From: Phoma sp. XZ068
Taxonomy: Eukaryota; Ascomycota; Dothideomycetes; Pleosporales; Didymellaceae
Reading direction: 5' to 3'
NCBI GenBank assembly: GCA_004835665.1
Contig: RBKR01000024.1
Coordinates: 868,001 to 932,000, forward strand
Length of the DNA: 64,000 bases
Positions 42,826 to 53,625 of the stretch are shown here, one piece after another. Position 1 is the first letter of the stretch. Each line of letters opens with the position of its first letter. The notes below the pieces were generated by a model. The model made no database searches. It saw only the letters and a program-made list of their open reading frames with translations, and was not told where the DNA came from. The translations under genes were made by a program, and so were the position numbers.

Positions 42826-44195
42826 ACTGCTGTGCATAGCCCAGAAAGTTGCCGTTGCTCCCCGTTTCACCAGCGGTATCAGCACTTACTAGTACCAGCG
42901 CTGCCGGGTTTGTCTCTCCATGGTGCCACTCTATACAGTCGATTCCGCTTGCCCGCATTCGCTCTACAAGATTGTTCAGCAGCGCCCGGTACGGCACAAC
43001 TACAACAGTCATTCCACCCTGTTCGATAAATGTCGGCACCATGAACAACAGACTCTTTCCCCCACCAGTCGGGAGCACCACAATGAGCGGCGTCTGCCTG
43101 TCGAGTACGGCGTGTACGGCCAGCTCTTGCTCCACGGATCGAAATTCCACGTCTTGCTTCTTGAAAACCCACTGCATTGCCTTGCACACACCCTCTCCTC
43201 GCGTACAGTATACACGCTGTTCCCTGTCTCTCGGCGGTAGCACAGTCTGCAACACACCGTCGTCTGCCGGCCTCTTTCTTGCCTCTTGCTTTTCACTTGC
43301 TCCTGCTTGCATCGCTTCTTCCTCTTCTCCCTTCTTGCCACCGACACCCAAGAACCGATGTCACAGGATACTCAGCGGACGGAACGCATCAATCGATCGC
43401 ACGCTGAGATGCTTGATGATATCCATCGGAACGGCATAGTTTCCAACGCCCATGCGCGTCGAGCGTGAGTTCTGCAGCTCTAGAAGATCTTCGCCGTCGT
43501 CCTCCACCTCGGCTTCTTCCACCTCCCCTACATCGTCGTCGTAGCCTTTGCTGAACGTCGGCCCTACCTTCTCGCGCCTAATGCCTACAGCTGCGTGCCG
43601 GTAGTCGAGCGTGTGAAGCGGTACTCCAAGCCTCTGTGCTGTCTCCCGCTTGAGCACTCTCGTAAGCCGGTCCGTCTCCCACGCGCCATTTTCACCAGAC
43701 CATATATAGTCGGTATAGTCCCCCCCAAGCACCTGCAGCGTAAGATACTCGCGGAACGGTTGTATGTACACCAGATAGATGGCCATCACCTGCCCGAGCT
43801 GCGGCGGCAAGAAGCGCGGCACGATCTTCGGCTTGTCCCATTGTGACTGAGATTTGTGATAGCGCGAGACCGTCATGATCTGTCCGTCGGCGACAAAGAC
43901 ATTGCGGTCCTGCAGCGATCCATTGCGATGCCGCATCGTCGTGATCTCTGATCCTCGACCCGGCTGCCCAGACGTAACGTGTACGGCACCCAGCAGCATC
44001 TCCAAGAACGAGTCGACCTGCCTCAGATACCGCCGCACCGCCTTTACGTCCCATTCCCCGTCTGCACAGGAGTGATCACAAACACACATCAAGAGTATTC
44101 GGGGATCGACTGGGACGATATCGACCCGCAGACAGCGCGCAACCATTCTCTGAAGTCCAGACCCGACCAGCGCTTCCAACGAGCAGCACTGCTAA
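42826..44195 (-). pseudogene. Recombinase-like plus RecQ-type helicase fragment of the DUF3505/telomere-linked-helicase family
   Basis: One minus-strand frame from about 44195 to 42826 with a single TGA at 43361-43363 (SIL[stop]HRFLG). The first part has three blocks like those of tyrosine recombinases: GRGSEITTMRH (box I Arg), then KSQSQWDKPKIVPRFLPP (Lys hairpin), LDYRHAAVGI (box II Arg-His) and GNYAV (candidate Tyr). The second part has a helicase Walker A (VVLPTGGGKSLLFMVP) and VVVPYRALLNNL with LVSADTA, as in RecQ-like helicases. It lacks the N-terminal zinc fingers, and the helicase is cut after motif Ib by the 138-bp repeat. Fragments with the missing zinc fingers occur at 9.6 kb and 59.2 kb. 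Confidence 0.75.
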
Positions 44196-44267
44196 CAGTA
44201 TATCGTGCTAACTACTGATCATGTGTCGCACTGTAGGTGTTAACTGAACAGTGAAAATGATTGGGAT

Positions 44268-44476
44268 ATGAGGCACAAAATTAAGATGGTTTTTGTGATT
44301 GTATTTTTGTGTACGACAATGTGTGTCGTCTTTCTTCAAGAGATGGCACCATTCTCTGAGTCTTTTATGAAGACATCACGTGGAGTGCTAAGCGAACTAC
44401 TGCCCTTGGCCAATGGTGTGCGACATCATGTGATCGATCAAGCAGCAGTGTGGCCCCCAATGATAAGTAAGCAATA
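44268..44476 (+). pseudogene. Short hydrophobic open frame, possible 5' part of the interrupted SUR7-like gene
   Basis: 69 codons with one membrane segment (MVFVIVFLCTTMCVVFL). It lies just left of the hAT element, and the SUR7-like C-terminal part lies just right of it on the same strand. The link is positional only. Confidence 0.25.
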
Positions 44477-44481
44477 AGTAG

Positions 44482-47400
44482 TGACTAAGGGCAACCGTAG
44501 TACGGTTCTACTAAAGTAGTTTTAGATTTTGTAGTATTATGGCCTTATATTTGTTCTATTTTCAACATTTAGAAGGGTACTCCCGCCACTAGTTGCATGT
44601 AAGCTACGTAATTGGCTGAAAACAATCACTAAGCTAATTAAAGTATAGGCTAGTTAGTAAGCGAGCCATCGAGTGCACGCTAACAAACTCAACACCATCG
44701 CGAGTGTTGACTAGGGACGTATACAGCCTCATAAACTATAGCAATACAGCTACAGCCAATCGCTGATTTGTTAGATAAGCCTCGCTTGTAGCTTATAGCC
44801 TTGGCAACTAAGACGGCGACGCCGACGTTACCGGCTTGATCCCACCTACACCACAACACGATTACGGCCACAGCCACGGTCGAAGCCTTATTGACGCCCT
44901 CTACGCCTCTGCATACATGCCTGCTACAGTACTGTTGACACCTACGAAGGAGAGTAAGTCTAGAGCTTTTAAAAGCGATCTACACCCCAGTATGACGCAT
45001 GCTCTGCTGCGCGGTATATAGCTATTATCCTTACCTCTGTGTAAGCGTGAAGGTTATCTGTGTAGCTCTCCTGTATATGTAAGCATCTCTGGTGAGAAGG
45101 TCCTTGTCCTCGCGTGGCTCTATACTGTAGCATCTTGGCAACGTGCGAGGTGGCTGGGTATGCATGTGGCTGGGAGGAAATTTGTATGGGAACTAAGGTA
45201 TATTATCCTCTCCACGTTATCTGCTTTAACCCTTGCTTGCATACTTCTACGATGCGCCGGTTCCTGGCTAACAACAACAGCCCACAGGGTACCCCACCAG
45301 TTACCCCTTCACCCATACACCATGGCCCCAGCTCCCGTAGGCTTGGCAAAGCCAGAGCCCCCGACAACTCTCAAGCCTCGTCGTCACACAGTTCTCAGTC
45401 CTGCCTATCCCAAACAGGCTCTGAAGCCTCATCAGCTATCTATCTCAACTCTCCGCCACAGCTATCGTTATCGTCATCCGAGTCGCCACTACAATACAGT
45501 ACGCCAAGCCACACGTACTCCGTTAATAGCAAGGATTGGGTACGTGGTGTGAAGTTTGACGTTGATTTCTACCACGTGTACCGTAAGGGTCAACGGCTTG
45601 TGCCTTCCCGATTAGGCTACGCCGTCAGGTACAAGGGTAATCTATCGGGTGGTCGTGAGGCGTCTGAAATATGGCGATACGGGGTTCAACTACAGTACAC
45701 AGAGGAAAATGGCTACAACCAGCCAATTAAGATATGGCTCTGTAAGATTTGTCACCAGAGGCGTGACAGGAACGACGCCATGACCGTATCTGGTACAGCC
45801 CACATTGTCAACCATCTCAAAAAGGCACACTCTATCGATCCATCTACCGGCTGCCTGATGCCTAAGGTGCCTGTACTCCGACCCGACTCTCCATTTACCA
45901 CAGCTGCCCACGTACCCGGGTCGTCGGCTATTACGTCTCATATACCTTGGGAAGAGGACAGCTTCCAAGCAGCAGTTGTGGATTGGACGATCTCCCGTGA
46001 CCTCAGCTTCGTCGACGTCACAAACGCGTCGACGCGAGGGCTGTTAACATGGAATCGAATTGATCTACGCCACGCCTTACCTGATTCGCCAACGACGCTG
46101 TCGTCGTATATTAATAAGCAAGCACAGGTACGGAAGACTGAGGTATCACGACTACTACAAGCAGCAGCTGGAAAGATCAGTGTCAGCGTCGACGTGTGGA
46201 CGTCAAGCAACCATATCAGCTTCCTGGCCATAGTTGCCCACTTTGTCGGTAAGTCTTACCCGGGCTAACAACGTCACCTGTACTAATCTACCGTCAGATG
46301 CCAACTACAACCAACGAGACCTCCTTATTGCCTTCCGTAATCTTCTTGGCGACCACACAGGCAGTACACAGGCTTCTGTTATACTCCAAGTTATTCGAGA
46401 GTACGATTTTGAGCTCAATTTTAACTGTTTTGTTGGTGACAATGCCACAAGTAACGACAGCAAGCTCATTGCTGGCCTTAACCAGTCTCCGGTACTTAAC
46501 CTTGGTACCGAACACCGTATACGCTGTGCAGGCCACATCATCAACCTCGTTGTCAAGGCAACGTTATATGGCGAGGGCGTCAGCCGGTTTGAAGAAGAGA
46601 TCGCCCAGGCAGCCCCGATAGATCAATTTAGACTGTACAGGAGCCACGGAGTCGTCGGCAAGCTCCACAACTTTGTGAGAGCAGTCTGTGCGTCACACAA
46701 ACGACGTGAGCTGTTTCTATCGGTGTTCAACGACCTCGGCGACGACGACCCCACGTGGCGGTTTGTCAAACTGCAACTACTACAAGACGGTGGCGTACGC
46801 TGGCACTCGGTATACCTCATGCTTCTACGTTGCCGTGAGGTACGTGAGCCAATCGCAGCTTTCCAACGCAAGTATCGACAGGTCATGAGAGCCGACAAGG
46901 ATTTTGACCTCAACGACGACAGCTCAGGCAAGTACTACAACCCAGTACTAGACGGTCTCACAGAGGACGAATGGATTGAAGTTGATGACCTAATCGACTT
47001 TCTGAAGGTCCCCTACGACCTCACCAAGGCACTAGAAGGCAGCAACAGCGTGTCAGGCTTTGGCTCATTGTGGCAAACAATAATCAATCTACAGACTCTG
47101 TGGCAGCACTACAATATAGCCAACGAGAGGCTTGACAACTACGACGACACCTCATACGTCAAGTTAGGGGTCAGCTATGGACTACAGAAGCTTAACACGT
47201 ACTGGGAGAAGCTTATAATTGACCCAAGTCCAAGTTTCTACTGCATTGCCACGGCTCTTCATCCAAGACTACGCCTTAGTTGGTTCAAATCTCACTGGAG
47301 AAGCTTCCCAGCTTGGCAGTTAAAAGCTGACAGGTCTATACGTACTACCTTCGCACAGTATCTGAACAACGAGGCTATACCAGATGAGCCCTACCCTACA

Positions 47401-47971
47401 GATCGACGTCGAAAACTACCAGCTAGTTACTCCACTAACCCTCTTGCAGCCACCATGGAGGTAGATAGCGAGTACCTTACTGGTAGTCGTAACCACAAGC
47501 GTCAAAAACGAACTACACAGCTACAGGAGTACTTTGACGACCTTGACGAAGATCTATCAAGAGATGAGGACTACCAGGAGTTAATGACTGATCCATGGCA
47601 ATGGTGGCTACAGATCGGGCGCAGCAAGTACCCTGTTGTCTTCAAGATGGCTGTCGACTTTCTATCCATCCCATCTACCAGCTGCGAGTGTGAGCGCTGT
47701 TTTAGTACAGCTAACCGCACAATTACTACAGACCGAAACAGTCTATCTCCAAAAACAATTGAGGCACTTCAACTACAGAAGAACTGGCTTAAGAACAACG
47801 TTGTCAAGAGCCCCCTAACTGCACTTACTGGTTTTCTATCCCAGAAACAGAAAGGGGTGGCTATAGTAGAATAATATAGACATTAACTCTGACTTATACG
47901 CTAGTCTAAAATGGGAAATTATACTACAGTACTACGGCTTACGGTCAGTACAGTTGCCTAATTTGGATGAT
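44482..47971 (+). mobile_element. hAT-superfamily DNA transposon
   Basis: Encodes an intact hAT transposase. The direct repeat CAATAAGTAG at 44472-44481 and 47972-47981 may include the 8-bp target duplication. Near both ends are inverted TARGGCAAC-like segments (TAAGGGCAAC left; GTTGCCTA right), but strictly terminal inverted repeats were not resolved, so ends are provisional. The 760 bp before the start codon and the 97 bp after the stop are non-coding. Confidence 0.7.
45252..47874 (+). CDS. hAT transposase, 857 aa
   Basis: Exons 45252-46248 and 46298-47874 (49-nt intron, GTAAGT..TCAG, phase 1). The N terminus is Ser/Pro-rich. A BED-type zinc finger (CKICHQRRD... HIVNHLKKAH) lies near residues 175-205. 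The central RNase H-like region includes VSVDVWTSSNHISFLAIVAH, FVGDNATSND and RCAGHIINLVVK, which place the first catalytic Asp and the CxxH-type segment. The hAT C-terminal dimerisation region is clear (DPWQWWLQIGRSKYPVVFKM, then SCECERCFSTANRTITTDRN). The frame is intact, so the copy could be active. The length is normal for the family. Confidence 0.93.
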
Positions 47972-48013
47972 CAATAAGTAGCAACACCAAAACTTGATCG
48001 ATAAGTAGTTGAA

Positions 48014-48619
48014 AATCCTGGTTCAGTACGGTATTACTGCCCGTTGGAAGCGCTGGCGCTTAGCGACTTCTATCTGGTCGGGCTGTGGTCATACTGCAAA
48101 GGAGATAGGGTGAAAGGTGTAGAAACGATCACGTATTGCTCTTCACCCACGGAGCAGTTTTGCTTTGATGCTGCTGATGTGTGGGGTCTGAGAAATGCTT
48201 CCTTACAAAGCAAACTCGAATTTAATCTGAAAAGGGCTACAGGCTGGATGATTGGAGCGTTCATGATCGCAACTGTATTCAATGCCTTGGAGTTTGTCAC
48301 CGGTTTCTTTGCCATGTCCCATCGGGCTTGAAGCCTGCTGACGGCTGCTCTCGCGGCGGTGAGTCACCTCATGAATGCTCTGGCTTGAGCCACCTCAACT
48401 AACCGCCAGTAGTTATCATCACTCTCCGGCATCATGGCCGCGATTACTGCCACTGCAGTGTACGGCGTCTTGAGTGGCGTGCTTCGCGCAGGTTTCGGCT
48501 CCTTTCAGATCGATGTCTCCATGGGCATTGGGATGTTGCTGGTCCTCTGGCTCGGCATCGGTCTCGGAGTCGTATCTATTCTGCTCTGGCTGCCTAGCAT
48601 CTGCTGCTGCAAAGCCTAA
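48014..48619 (+). pseudogene. 3' part of a SUR7/PalI-family membrane protein
   Basis: Contains the SUR7-type extracellular block FYLVGLWSYCKGD followed by Cys and a Trp motif, a membrane segment (WMIGAFMIATVFNALEFVTG), and after an intron (about 48358-48413, GTGAGT..TAG) the block ITATAVYGVLSGVLRAGFGS and a final membrane segment ending in CCC. The 5' part with the first membrane segment is missing, replaced by the hAT element. An in-frame TGA at 48329-48331 lies just before the intron. The family organises plasma membrane eisosomes or senses ambient pH. Confidence 0.75.
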
Positions 48620-49394
48620 GGGAAGTGTAAGCTTTGCTAGCGCACTAATTTTGCACTGAAGGCGGTGCGACCTTCAGTGAGGAAGTGTGACAAACTGTGA
48701 AAGTGGAGATTCAAATTAGAATCCTTTGGCTGACGTATAACCAAATGCTTCTGTTACGGCCTTCCTGGCAGCGACTCAATGCCTCTTGGTAGGCGTCAGC
48801 TGGGTTATGATTGTAGAGAGCAGCCGACAAGAGATCCTTGTCAGACTCATACGCTTCATCAGGCCCATTTTTATGAATCGATAACACCTGAACAGCCGCA
48901 GAAACTTCGTATAGCTACTGCAGCATCGCCATCAGTATTCAAACTCAATACACAGTCGCTGACAGATCGTGCATAACCCGACTTTTGTCAAGATGGGCGA
49001 TGAAGGCAGTGGTCATGTGACCTTGTCTACATGACTAATTAGCGTCATTACTTATAATGAGATAACCCTTACAGCCCCAAAGTTTTGACAACTTTGCCAG
49101 ATCAATTAATACATACCGGCAGAAGATCCTGACAATAGCACAGCCGAAGTAGAAAGCGACGGCAATGGGCTTTCCGTACTATAGGCGCACAATCGTCTGA
49201 AACACCCCAGATTCTATGTTTGTCCCAATCGGGTAATTCCTTGGCAATATTGTCAATTCAATATCAATTTTGGGTCTGGGTATCGATTCAGTATCAATAC
49301 CACCCTTATCAATCAATATTGAATTGCCGACAAGTCCTGCATACACCTACACCCTACACTGTAGATTCATCACTAAACAGGCCCTTAGATAGAG
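48620..49394. other. Intergenic region with a short inverted repeat
   Basis: No gene. CAATTCAATAT (49254-49264) pairs with ATATTGAATTG (49316-49326) around a 51-bp loop rich in TATCAAT words. Confidence 0.5.
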
Positions 49395-50657
49395 CTAAGA
49401 AGCGATACGCTTTAATGACTTAACCAAGTCCACAATACTCTCCTCTAGCGATCGAAACTTAATCCCCAGCATCTTGCCCGTCCGGCTGTTATCAAACTTG
49501 TAAAGTCCCTCCTCAGGGTAGCCGCCACCCTTTATATCGTTCGTGGGCAACTTATTTCGGTACTCAGGGAAGTTTTCCCGGATAATCTCGCAAATTTCTT
49601 TGTTTGAAAAGTAATTCGCAGCGATGAAAAAGCGTTTGTTAGCTGCTTCCGGAAGTTCCATTGCCCTGACGTGGCCAAGGGCTAGGTCGCGGACGTCCAC
49701 CCAGAGAAAGAAGGACGTCCCGGTGTCGGGTATCAAGGTCTTGTAGTCACCTCGGATGAAGTTGCGGACGCGCTGGTTGGACGTGTTGAGTGAGCCGAGA
49801 TGGTCCAGGTGGTGCCTGATCGGTCCGAACACGAGGGGTGGGCACAATGTGGTGAGCGTAAAGGCGGGGTTTTCCTTTTCGACAAATTCCCACGCAGCAC
49901 GTTCGGCGAATGTTTTGCTTGCTGCGCGGATGGTTAGCTACGTCCATGGCATGGAAGAGGGCGGATGAGAGCCGCCAATACCTCTATAGCCGCTCAAGGG
50001 ATCTAAGAAAGCTTCTTGTTCAGTAATGGGGTTCCAGTCTTCTTCTGTGTATGTGTGTTCGGTACAGCTGTTTCCTCTCTTGCCGTTGATAATCGAGGCA
50101 AAGGATGAAGTGACGACCTGAAGTAGCCATGAATCAGCAAAATAATGATGATATGTTGGGGGGCCCTTGTACCACTCTCTTCACAGAAGGAGCATGCTGC
50201 TTAATAGCCTTCAGAAGTCCAGTCGTGCCGAGGATTGCCGGATCCAAAAGATCCTTTTTTGTGTCAGTGATATTGAGATGGAACGGTGAAGCGGTGTGGA
50301 TGATAGCTTCAAAAGGAGGATTAGACTTGACTGCCTCGTCGAAGGCACCTTCTTCTGCAATATCGCGAATTATGCAGAAATCTAGCTGGGACTTTGGGGT
50401 GTTCGGATGTGCGGCGCGGATCTTGTTGGCTGTGCCTTCGGACCGTACGGTTATCACAACAGAATGACTACGGTTGGTGAGTTAACAACGCCTGAGGTAT
50501 GATCAGATATTGATGGGATGAAATTGAGGTACAAACCTGTGCTCCAACAGCGTGTATAGGATATGAGTGGCGACGAACCCGCTACCCCCTTGAACACCGT
50601 TAGTGTAGGCTCAATTGGAAGGGGAATAATCTGACCAGTAAGCAGAACCCGCGTCAT
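49395..50657 (-). CDS. NAD(P)-dependent reductase of the dihydroflavonol reductase/GRE2-like group, 343 aa
   Basis: Five exons on the minus strand: 50657-50636, 50588-50537, 50467-50173, 50117-49982 and 49921-49395. All phases agree, giving 343 aa, normal for extended short-chain dehydrogenases. The nucleotide-binding motif TGGSGFVA is completed across the first intron. The middle carries IIHTASPFH, and the catalytic Tyr-Lys appears as YRASK across intron 4. The C-terminal half includes LCPPLVFGPIRH and FLWVDVRDLALGHVRAMEL, both typical of this group. Likely a cytosolic carbonyl or ketone reductase; the substrate is unknown. The gene is intact although it sits among transposons. Confidence 0.92.
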
Positions 50658-50753
50658 TGTGTTGTTGAGCAGGAGAGTGACAGCCAGTTATTGTTGTCAT
50701 TTGACGAGGGACTTTGTGAAAATTGAATTTGTTGCTGAGCAAATGAATGTCAA

Positions 50754-50847
50754 CAAGAGAGTGAGTCATACAAGAGAGTGAGTCATACAGGAGAGTGAGT
50801 CATACAAGAGAGTGAGTGAGTCACAAGAGGGTGAGTCACAAGAGGGC
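50754..50847 (+). repeat. 18-bp tandem repeat upstream of the reductase
   Basis: About five units of GAGAGTGAGTCATACAAG with variants, about 100 bp upstream of the reductase start. Each unit holds TGAGTCA, the consensus of Gcn4/AP-1-type bZIP sites. Confidence 0.75.
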
Positions 50848-51308
50848 GCCAAGATATCGAATAATTTATATCGGATGCATACGAGGGACCGTTCTGTTTG
50901 AAGCTTTGTGTAATGCCTTGTTGTGAAGCCCAGACTCTCCATAAATCTCATTTTGCATTTCCGCATCTGTTGGACACTGAATATTGAACCCCTTTCCAAA
51001 CTTTTCGAAATCCTGGATCCATAACAGTCACAGTGCCATCATTTGCAGTCGGGTTATAAATCTGGTTTTGGGTTGCAGAACTTGGACAAACATTTTCGGG
51101 TTTTGAATCAGCCTAAACGCAACCGTGGAAATAAAAGAGATTCACACTTAAGGTAATTGGGCTACCTCATTCACTTATCAGACCCCAGACTTGCTCACAA
51201 TCAGTCCAGATTGCTGAGACTGATTGATTGACTGCCAAGAATTAGTCCAAGCAGTCCAAGTTTGAGGACAGCGCCAAGCAGTCCAGTTACAGTTTAGCAG
51301 TGCTCGGC

Positions 51309-51372
51309 ACGGAGGGAGCCACCTCCCTCCGTAGAAACTCCATACCTCCATGGAGTTCCGTACGGAGTTTCT
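51309..51372. repeat. Cluster of short inverted repeats
   Basis: ACGGAGGGAG/CTCCCTCCGT with a 4-bp loop (51309-51332), then AGAAACTCC/GGAGTTTCT (51333-51372) enclosing the palindrome CTCCATGGAG. It could be a terminus of a small non-autonomous element. The stretch 50848-51479 holds no gene. Confidence 0.55.
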
Positions 51373-51479
51373 TGAGGTAGCTAAGCCTGGTGATCAAACA
51401 CTAGTAAAACGTTAGTGAGCTGCCATCGAGCTTGGCTCTCGGGTAGAGAGCTAAGTTAATATCAGTGAGAATCGCAATA

Positions 51480-51536
51480 CCGTGCACGGACTCGTGATGC
51501 GCATGGACGCGTGTGCGCACCCCACCAACTTTTGAC
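51480..51536 (+). repeat. Left terminal inverted repeat of the pogo element
   Basis: Starts CCGTGCACGGACTCGTGATG; pairs with 53567-53623. Confidence 0.95.
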
Positions 51537-51569
51537 GCGTCGTTTGCACCCCCATACCTCAACACCACG

Positions 51570-53489
51570 ATGCCGTTAGAGGAAGCCCTTGAAGAGCTAG
51601 ATAGTTTGAAGCCTGGAGAACATTTTTCATATACAGCTCTTTCTAAAAAACACAGTTGTTGTCGCTCAACGTTGACGCGTCAACACCGTGGTGAAGTCGT
51701 CAGCCATGCAACCAAGGCATCTTCCCAACGACTGCTACACCCACGCGATGAGGTAGAGGTTGTACAGTACATCAGAGGACTCACAGAGAGACACTTAATG
51801 CCTACAAGGCAGATGATTATAAATATAGTCACTCCCTTGTGTGCTTGGGCGCCAAGCGATCGATGGGTGACGCGCTTCCTTCATCGCAACCACGACACGC
51901 TTATTACGGCCTGGACAACACCTATGGAAACCAGCCGCCACGAGGCTGATTCTAGTGAGAAGTACCGCCTGTACTTCACTCTTTTGCACGGTAAAATCGA
52001 CGAGCATGAGGTAGAGGCGGAGAACACGTACAACATGGATGAGAAGGGCTTCATGATTGGAGTGATTGGAAAGAGCGTCAGAATCTTTGATAAGGAGCTC
52101 TATGGGCTTAAGCAGTATAAGCAGTCATCGCACGACGGCAACAGAAAATGGGTGACGGTGCTGGCATCAATATGTGGCGATGGGTCAACCTTACCTCCAG
52201 CAGTCATATTTCCTTCACCATCACTCACGGTACAGCAAAGCTGGGTACGCGAAATCGATGCCGATAAGCACTCTATCCACTTCGGCGTCTCACATAATGG
52301 ATGGACGAACGACGATTTGGGTTTGGCGTGGTTGCAACAGGTGTTTGATCGCTATACTAAGGTCAAGGCTCGGGGGAAGTACAGGTTACTTATCCTTGAC
52401 GGGCACGGCAGCCACGTGACGAAGGCCTTCATCGATTACGCTCATAAGCACAAGATTCTGCTGCTTATCTTCCCTCCGCACGCTACCCACACGCTTCAGC
52501 CGCTCGACGTGGTGTGCTTCAAATCGCTGGCGTCAAACTACTCCAAAGAGCTCCTTCGTCGCAACCACACCACACTAGGCTGGTGCCTAGTCAATCAGAG
52601 CGACTTCTTCTCTATTTTCTGGGCGGCCTGGAAGAGTACCTTCACTGAGGCGTTGGTCAAGCGAGCCTTTCAGTGCACTGGAATCTACCCACCCAACGCT
52701 GACGTTATACTCGATCGGTTCAAAACACCACCACCTCAGTCACCTAGCACGACTCCAGAGCCATCAAAGCTTCAGCCAGCACCTAGTTCACCTAGTTATT
52801 TGAAGACGCAGAGGCTGTTAAGGCGTGAGCGGGCAAGTGATCAACCTGGTACCGCTGCAGCAGTTGACCAGGCCTTCCACCAACTCCATGTGCAATTAGA
52901 GCTATATAAGCACAAGGTAGAGGGCCTTGAAGAGGCCTTATCAGTTAATAAGAAGAAGAGGAAGAAGAAGAAAGTACTGCCTTTGCAACCTACTGACCCT
53001 AACGTGCAAGGTGGAGCTGTTTTGTACAGTCCAAGTGCGAAAGAGCGAGGTGAACAAGAGCTTAAGGCAATTGAGCAGCGGAAATGAGAAGAAGACGCTG
53101 CTAAGACTACCAGGCGTGGAATTCAACACCAAAATAAGCTGCTTAAGGTCAAAGAGCAAGAGCAGAAGCGTGCAGAGAGAGAGAGGGTAGCAGAAGAGCG
53201 CGCTCAGAAGCGTGCTGAAGAGCGCGCTCAAATCGACGCTCGCAAGGCAGCCAGAGCAGCTGCAAAAGCGCTTCGCGACGCTGGAAAAAGTATCCAATTA
53301 CCTAAACAGGCTACAGGCAAGGCCTCACAGCAATTGCAGTCAAAAGTAACGAAGCGTCGTGGTCGTGGTGGTGTGCGCAGTCGGCAGGTTGCTCATAAGC
53401 CGTCCCCACCACCACCACCTGTCAAGACCAAGAGCGGTCGCTACACCAAGCCTACGTACAAAATGAGATCGTCAAAATGTGCGCAATAG
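51570..53489 (+). pseudogene. pogo-type transposase with one late premature stop
   Basis: The start at 51570 (MPLEEALEEL) avoids the inverted repeat. A helix-turn-helix region precedes a CENP-B-type DNA-binding part (LLHPRDEVEVVQYIRGL). The DDE catalytic acids are seen in NMDEKGF, LLILDGHGSH and THTLQPLDV. After the catalytic core, an in-frame TGA at 53085-53087 stops translation at about 505 residues. The same frame then runs on for 133 codons of Lys/Arg/Glu-rich coiled-coil-like tail to a TAG at 53487. The stop therefore removes only the basic tail; the catalytic core is complete. Confidence 0.88.
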
Positions 53490-53566
53490 TCAATAGATTA
53501 ATCCACCAGCTTTTCTCGTGATGATCGCGTTTGTGTGTGGCTCAATAGCCTCACTTTTATCTGGGG

Positions 53567-53623
53567 GTCAAAAGTGGTTGGGTGCGCATCACGCGTCCAT
53601 GCGCATCACGAGTCCGTGCACGG
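53567..53623 (-). repeat. Right terminal inverted repeat of the pogo element
   Basis: Inverted copy of 51480-51536, followed by the TA duplication. Confidence 0.95.
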
Positions 53624-53625
53624 TA

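Larger units (their letters stand above)
51480..53623 (+). mobile_element. pogo/Fot-type DNA transposon with 57-bp terminal inverted repeats
   Basis: The ends 51480-51536 and 53567-53623 are inverted repeats of 57 bp (CCGTGCACGGACTCGTGATG..., few mismatches). TA dinucleotides at 51478-51479 and 53624-53625 are the expected target duplication. The internal gene is a pogo-type DDE transposase. Length 2144 bp. Confidence 0.95.

Noticed and set aside
42803..43439. Plus-strand frames of 106-196 codons opposite the helicase fragment
   Set aside because: The minus strand has Walker A and other helicase motifs in frame, so these are antisense shadows.
44180..48060. 15-bp match CGTTGGAAGCGCTGG between the helicase fragment start (minus) and the SUR7 fragment (plus, 48042)
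   Set aside because: Short, in different gene families and without flanking similarity; likely chance.
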